Assembly: GCA_050184225.1 (NCBI GenBank)
Contig: JBFXAN010000005.1
Span: 1-64,000 of the forward strand
Direction of reading: 5' to 3'
DNA length: 64,000 bases
From: JBFXAN01 sp050184225
Lineage (GTDB): Bacteria > Chloroflexota > Dehalococcoidia > CAUJGQ01
Below are positions 60,830 through 64,000 of this stretch, piece by piece. A program made the translations under genes and the position numbers. Numbering within the stretch: position 1 is the stretch's first letter; every line of letters begins with the position of its first letter. The notes beneath the pieces were generated by a model that was not told where the DNA came from, ran no database searches, and was given only the letters and a program-made list of their open reading frames with translations.

Positions 60830-62122
60830 ATGGCGACCCGCCCGCCGAACTTTGTCCTTATCCTGTGTGACGACCTGGGCTACGGCGACATCGAGCCGTA
60901 CGGCGGATCGATTCCGACCCCCGCACTCAATCGGATGGCGGAGGAAGGGTTGACGGCGACGGATTACTACTGTCCGGCCAACATCTGCACGCCGTCCCGC
61001 GCCGGCATCCTCACCGGACGCTATCCGGTGCGGACCGGCCTCGGCTACGAGGTGATCTTTCCCGGCGAAGACCGCGCGCTGCCGCTGTCCGAACCAACGA
61101 TTGCCGCCGCACTCAAGCCGGACTACGTCAGCGGGATCTTCGGGAAGTGGCATCTCGGTCACGCCGGGCCGTCCTGGCTGCCGACGAACTACGGCTTTGA
61201 CACGTTCGCCGGTATCCCCTACAGCCACGACATGCTGCCGCTCGAGTTCTACGAGGCGGATGCCGCGACGGGCGCGGTGAGCTGCACGCCGGTCGATTTC
61301 CCCGCGCTCCAGCAGCAGATTTACGAACACGCGGAGCGATTCATCGAGCGCCATCGCGATCGGCCGTTCTTCGTCGAACTGGCGCTGAGCGCGCCCCACC
61401 TGCCGGAATACCCGTTCGGCGAGTTCAAGGGCAGTTCGGCGGCGGGGCCGTACGGCGATGTCGTGCGAGAGATCGATGCGATCACCGGCCGGCTGCTGGA
61501 CAGCCTGAAGGCGCTGGAGATCGAACGCGAGACACTCGTGATCTTCACCTCGGACAACGGGCCCTGGTATGAAGGCTCGACCGGGCCGCTGCGCGACCGG
61601 AAGGGTGGGGCGGGGTACGACGGCGGCTATCGGGTGCCCTTTATCGTCTGGGCGCCGGGGAGGGTGGAGCCGGGCGGCACGACCGACGCGATCATCGGCG
61701 GCATCGACCTGCTGCCGACATTCTGCGCGCTGGCCGGCTGCGCGCTGCCGGAGGATGTGGAACTCGACGGGCGTGACATTTCCCCGGTGTTGACGGCGGG
61801 CGCGACCTCACCGCATGAGGAGATCCTGCTGTTCAACAATGAAGATGTCGTCGCCGTCCGGACGCAGGCATGGAAGTATATCGACCGATCCTACTATCGG
61901 AGCCTCATGGTCAGCTACGCACGGACCGGATTCACACAACTCCACGATATGACCCGGGACGTTGCGGAGAGCTACAGCGTCGCCGAGACGTATCCGGAGG
62001 TGGCGCTGGACATGCAGACACGCCTTCAACGAGCACGGGAGACCTTCGCGCCGTTCAAGCGGGGCATGCCGCCGTTCTTCGAAGAGTTGCGAAAGCAGGG
62101 GCGTTTTCGGAGTCAGGACTGA
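60830..62122 (+). CDS. sulfatase (arylsulfatase family)
   Basis: The 430 residues contain the metal/substrate start NFVLILCDDLGYGDIEPYGG, with the formylglycine motif NICTPSRAGILTGRYPVRTG (C of CTPSR is converted by a maturase). FGKWHLGHAG and IFTSDNGPWYEGSTGPLRD follow. It lacks an obvious signal peptide, so it may be cytoplasmic or exported by another route. It hydrolyses an organic sulfate ester; the substrate is unknown. No sulfatase maturase gene is in the window. Confidence 0.91.
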   Translation: MATRPPNFVLILCDDLGYGDIEPYGGSIPTPALNRMAEEGLTATDYYCPANICTPSRAGILTGRYPVRTGLGYEVIFPGEDRALPLSEPTIAAALKPDYVSGIFGKWHLGHAGPSWLPTNYGFDTFAGIPYSHDMLPLEFYEADAATGAVSCTPVDFPALQQQIYEHAERFIERHRDRPFFVELALSAPHLPEYPFGEFKGSSAAGPYGDVVREIDAITGRLLDSLKALEIERETLVIFTSDNGPWYEGSTGPLRDRKGGAGYDGGYRVPFIVWAPGRVEPGGTTDAIIGGIDLLPTFCALAGCALPEDVELDGRDISPVLTAGATSPHEEILLFNNEDVVAVRTQAWKYIDRSYYRSLMVSYARTGFTQLHDMTRDVAESYSVAETYPEVALDMQTRLQRARETFAPFKRGMPPFFEELRKQGRFRSQD

Positions 62123-62153
62123 TACCACTTGACAAGGTTGCGTGGCGGCGCTC

Positions 62154-62246
62154 ATGTACAACCAGTTGGCTGTACTGGAACGCATGGGCGCAATCGAGAT
62201 CTTTGCCCAGACGGCCGGCCAGATGGACGCCCTGCTCGCGGGCTGA
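62154..62246 (+). pseudogene. short C-terminal gene fragment, unidentified
   Basis: A 30-residue frame (LMYNQLAVLERMGAIEIFAQ, ending ALLAG and stop) has ordered, non-repetitive composition, but no start site and no match to its neighbours. It may be the tail of a decayed gene. Confidence 0.3.
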
Positions 62247-62292
62247 CCGTTCCTGTACGACGACATCACCACATCGGCACGGAGGTAAAACC

Positions 62293-62838
62293 ATGGGAGC
62301 AATCCACGTACACGAGTTCATGAGCCTCGACGGCGTGATCGATGCGCCGACGTGGACGTTCGAGTACGGCTTCGACCCCAAGATGGGAGAGGCGATCGGC
62401 GCGGTTACGGACCGATGCCGAGGCATCCTGCTCGGGCGCACAACCTACCAGATGTTCGAGCCGGCGTGGTCGACGCGGACTGTGGCGGACGATCCGGGCG
62501 CGCCGTTCTTCAACGACACGACGAAGTACGTCGTCTCCGGGACGCTCACGACCGCAACGTGGCGGAACTCCAAAATCATCGGGCCGTACGATCCCGACGC
62601 GATCCGCCGCCTGAAGGACGAGGTCGGTGACCTCTATGTCAGCGGCAGCATTACGCTGGTCCACGCGATGCTCGCGGACGGCCTGATCGATGAGCTGAAC
62701 CTGTGCGTCTACCCGCTCACCCGTGGGTCCGGCCCGCGACTCTTCCCCGATGGCGCCGCGCCCTTCAAGATGTCGCTCGCAGCCTGTGAGTCGTACGAGA
62801 ACGGTGTGCTCTACCTGGCCTACCGACCGCAGGTGTGA
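62293..62838 (+). CDS. RibD C-terminal domain / dihydrofolate reductase-like protein
   Basis: The 181-residue protein has the reductase fold: HVHEFMSLDGVIDAPTW, CRGILLGRTTYQMFEPAWST, KYVVSGTLTTATWRNSKII and DLYVSGSITLVHAMLADGL, ending with PLTRGSGPRLFP. Stand-alone members of this family often have an unknown substrate and are not folate enzymes. GGAGGT 7 bases before ATG 62293 supports the start. Confidence 0.9.
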   Translation: MGAIHVHEFMSLDGVIDAPTWTFEYGFDPKMGEAIGAVTDRCRGILLGRTTYQMFEPAWSTRTVADDPGAPFFNDTTKYVVSGTLTTATWRNSKIIGPYDPDAIRRLKDEVGDLYVSGSITLVHAMLADGLIDELNLCVYPLTRGSGPRLFPDGAAPFKMSLAACESYENGVLYLAYRPQV

Positions 62839-62848
62839 GTCCGTCGCG

Positions 62849-63526
62849 TCAGCGGGCCACGGCCGCGGACCCAAGGTGAGCTTTGCGCGCCGGAAGGTCG
62901 GTGACAGCGCTGTGCGGGCGCGACCGGCATAGAGTCGAACGGGAGGAGTAGCTGATGCGACTCGATAGCAAGATGACAGGGGTCACGATTGGCGCCTCCG
63001 GCATGGCTGAGGAGTGTGTGGTATACGCTGCCTGCCACAGCCGTCGCAATTCGGCAGCAAGCACGATTATGTCGCTCAGCTCGCCCGCCGATACACGCAT
63101 GCATAGCTCCACGATCGCGGATTCCGGGAGCTGCGTGGGGACAGACACGCCGGCTCGACACAGATAGTAGGCGGCCAGCAGAAAACCCCCGCGCTTGGTG
63201 CCGTCGTTGAACAGATGTCTCTGTGTGACACCCCGCAGTAGGAGGGCAGCCTTCCCGAAGTTGTCGGGGTGAGGATCCTCCCCGCCGAACGTCTGGAAGG
63301 CAGCACCGACCACCTGCTCGACCAACCCCACTCCTCGGACGGGACGACCACGGCCACCAAACTCGCTGACGGCAAGCAAATTGAAGTATGTCGCGGCCGC
63401 GCTTAGCAGCCGGACCTTGGTCAGCGTGCTTTCGGTGTCGGTGCTGGTGAAGTCAATTGGCTGCTGCAGGATGAGTCGCAACCGCGTGAGTATCTCAGTC
63501 AGAGACGCCGGCGGATCGTCTGCCAT
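62849..63526 (-). CDS. Fic/Doc family toxin
   Basis: The 225-residue protein has the Fic/Doc motif variant HLFNDGTKRGG (H104-G114), preceded by GKAALLLRGVTQ, a usual helix. Fic proteins add AMP to targets; Doc phosphorylates EF-Tu. GGEDPHPDNFGKAA and LPESAIVELCMRVSAGELS resemble Doc-like proteins of plasmid addiction type. The Doc-like core ends by about residue 170. Residues about 172-225 are encoded antisense to the dehydrogenase remnant and beyond, so the tail is likely read-out from flanking DNA. The small gene before it (63723-63532) probably encodes the antitoxin, with a gap of five bases. Confidence 0.82.
   Translation of the reverse strand: MADDPPASLTEILTRLRLILQQPIDFTSTDTESTLTKVRLLSAAATYFNLLAVSEFGGRGRPVRGVGLVEQVVGAAFQTFGGEDPHPDNFGKAALLLRGVTQRHLFNDGTKRGGFLLAAYYLCRAGVSVPTQLPESAIVELCMRVSAGELSDIIVLAAELRRLWQAAYTTHSSAMPEAPIVTPVILLSSRISYSSRSTLCRSRPHSAVTDLPARKAHLGSAAVAR
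62955..63011 (+). pseudogene. 5' remnant of a short-chain dehydrogenase gene, copy 1
   Basis: Encodes MRLDSKMTGVTIGASGMAE, matching MRLDGKVAVITGGASGMGK at 63857. It has its own GGGAGGAG before the ATG. After about 19 codons the resemblance ends, at the edge of the Fic/Doc cassette. Confidence 0.72.
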
Positions 63527-63531
63527 GCTGG

Positions 63532-63723
63532 CTAAGAGCCGTCGCCTTCGACCTGGGCCAGGCGTGTCAGAATTCGGCGTACATCCGGCCGCTCCACCAT
63601 CTCCTCGTAGAAGTCCTGTGATGAGATGGCCTGGTCGCGCGGATCAGATTCGGCGCCGGCTGCTCCCGAATTGGGAGGCGGACTTGGGCGACGTCGACGA
63701 GGCTGTCCGGCAAGATTCGTCAT
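63532..63723 (-). CDS. probable antitoxin of the Fic/Doc toxin
   Basis: A 63-residue protein with a Pro/Arg-rich N-terminus (QPRRRRPSPPPNSG) and a helical C-terminus (ISSQDFYEEMVERPDVRRIL). It lies just before the toxin gene, the usual order. The canonical inhibitory (S/T)xxxE(G/N) motif of Fic antitoxins is not clearly present. Function is inferred from position and size. Confidence 0.55.
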   Translation of the reverse strand: MTNLAGQPRRRRPSPPPNSGAAGAESDPRDQAISSQDFYEEMVERPDVRRILTRLAQVEGDGS

Positions 63724-63856
63724 GGCAGGAGCGATCATAGCACGGACGGCAGCAGCGCACCGTCGCCGGCAAGCTGGTATACTCGCGCCGCCGCTGGGCC
63801 GAGGGCCGGGCCAGGCAGGCACACCCAGTCCAACCTCGCCCCTGAAGGAGCGATCA

Positions 63857-63979
63857 ATGCGACTTGATGGCAAGGTGGCGGTGATCACGGGCGGCGCCTC
63901 CGGCATGGGCAAGGCGACGGCATCCCACTTTGTTGAGGAGGGCGCCCGCGTCGTGATCGGTGATAATCAGTTCGTGTGA
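63857..63979 (+). pseudogene. 5' end of a short-chain dehydrogenase gene, copy 2, truncated
   Basis: The frame encodes MRLDGKVAVITGGASGMGKA with the nucleotide-binding TGxxxGxG-type motif and continues as TASHFVEEGARVVIGDNQFV before a TGA. A full short-chain dehydrogenase would be about 250 residues. GAAGGAG precedes ATG 63857. The break falls at a palindrome, 63977-63991. Confidence 0.78.
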
Positions 63980-63991
63980 CGTTAAACGTCA
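63977..63991. repeat. perfect 15-base palindrome at the truncated dehydrogenase
   Basis: TGACGTTAAACGTCA is a perfect palindrome around one A. The stop codon of the truncated frame is its first three bases. It could be the end of an inserted element beyond the window. Confidence 0.5.
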
Positions 63992-64000
63992 GGTTCTTCA

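Overview
The window is high-GC bacterial chromosome, densely coding on both strands, with many lipoprotein signal peptides, several twin-arginine lipoprotein signals, and frequent GTG/TTG starts backed by Shine-Dalgarno sequences. The gene content (YvcK with N-terminal membrane helices, guaA with an N-terminal extension, a UGSC-type selenoprotein, many beta-propeller lipoproteins) suggests Chloroflexota, perhaps a Thermomicrobia-like lineage. That placement is an inference from gene families; no rRNA or marker alignment was available.

Layout. 0-7 kb: lpdA, a large GAF/PAS sensor kinase, a beta-propeller lipoprotein gene broken by an in-frame TGA, and an enoyl-CoA hydratase. 7-12.5 kb: a tandem array of five FecB-like twin-arginine lipoproteins, one with an internal deletion, and no permease or ATPase beside them. 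12.5-13.4 kb: a hicAB toxin-antitoxin pair between two nearly identical tRNA-Gly genes that differ only at the first anticodon base. 13.6-21.4 kb: a reverse-strand run gatB > yvcK > secG > peptide-binding protein > SAM hydrolase family > fmt > rlmN. 21.7-22.7 kb: a degenerate receiver protein and a tRNA cluster (Trp, Leu-GAG, Cys, Leu-TAA) with palindromic repeats between the genes. 22.8-24.7 kb: peptide ABC permeases. 25-30.7 kb: a D,D-carboxypeptidase, thioredoxin reductase, a UGSC selenoprotein read through a TGA with a SECIS-like hairpin, its conserved neighbour, and a thioredoxin-fold/cupredoxin lipoprotein pair. 30.8-37 kb: tsaC, guaA, purD, a cupin, a membrane protein, purC and purS, forming a purine cluster with ATGA overlaps. 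37-46 kb: a LuxR-type ATPase regulator, a beta-helix secreted protein, a TAP-like hydrolase, an M23 peptidase and an MFS exporter, followed by a duplicated fragment of the M23 gene's 3' end. 46-60 kb: mostly catabolic and single-function enzymes (class III aminotransferase, CapA-like, SMP-30, Gfo/Idh/MocA, methyltransferase, ketopantoate reductase-like, amidohydrolase), an ECF sigma factor fused to a bifunctional-nuclease domain, and pncC. 60-64 kb: a sulfatase remnant next to an intact sulfatase, a RibD-type reductase, and a Fic/Doc toxin cassette flanked by two copies of the 5' end of a short-chain dehydrogenase gene.

The most notable items are the UGSC selenoprotein pair, the tRNA-Gly copy with anticodon ACC, the tRNA-Leu with A at position 33, and the two toxin-antitoxin modules each flanked by duplicated chromosomal sequence. 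At least five palindromic repeat families occupy the intergenic spaces, and in two places they enter coding sequence.
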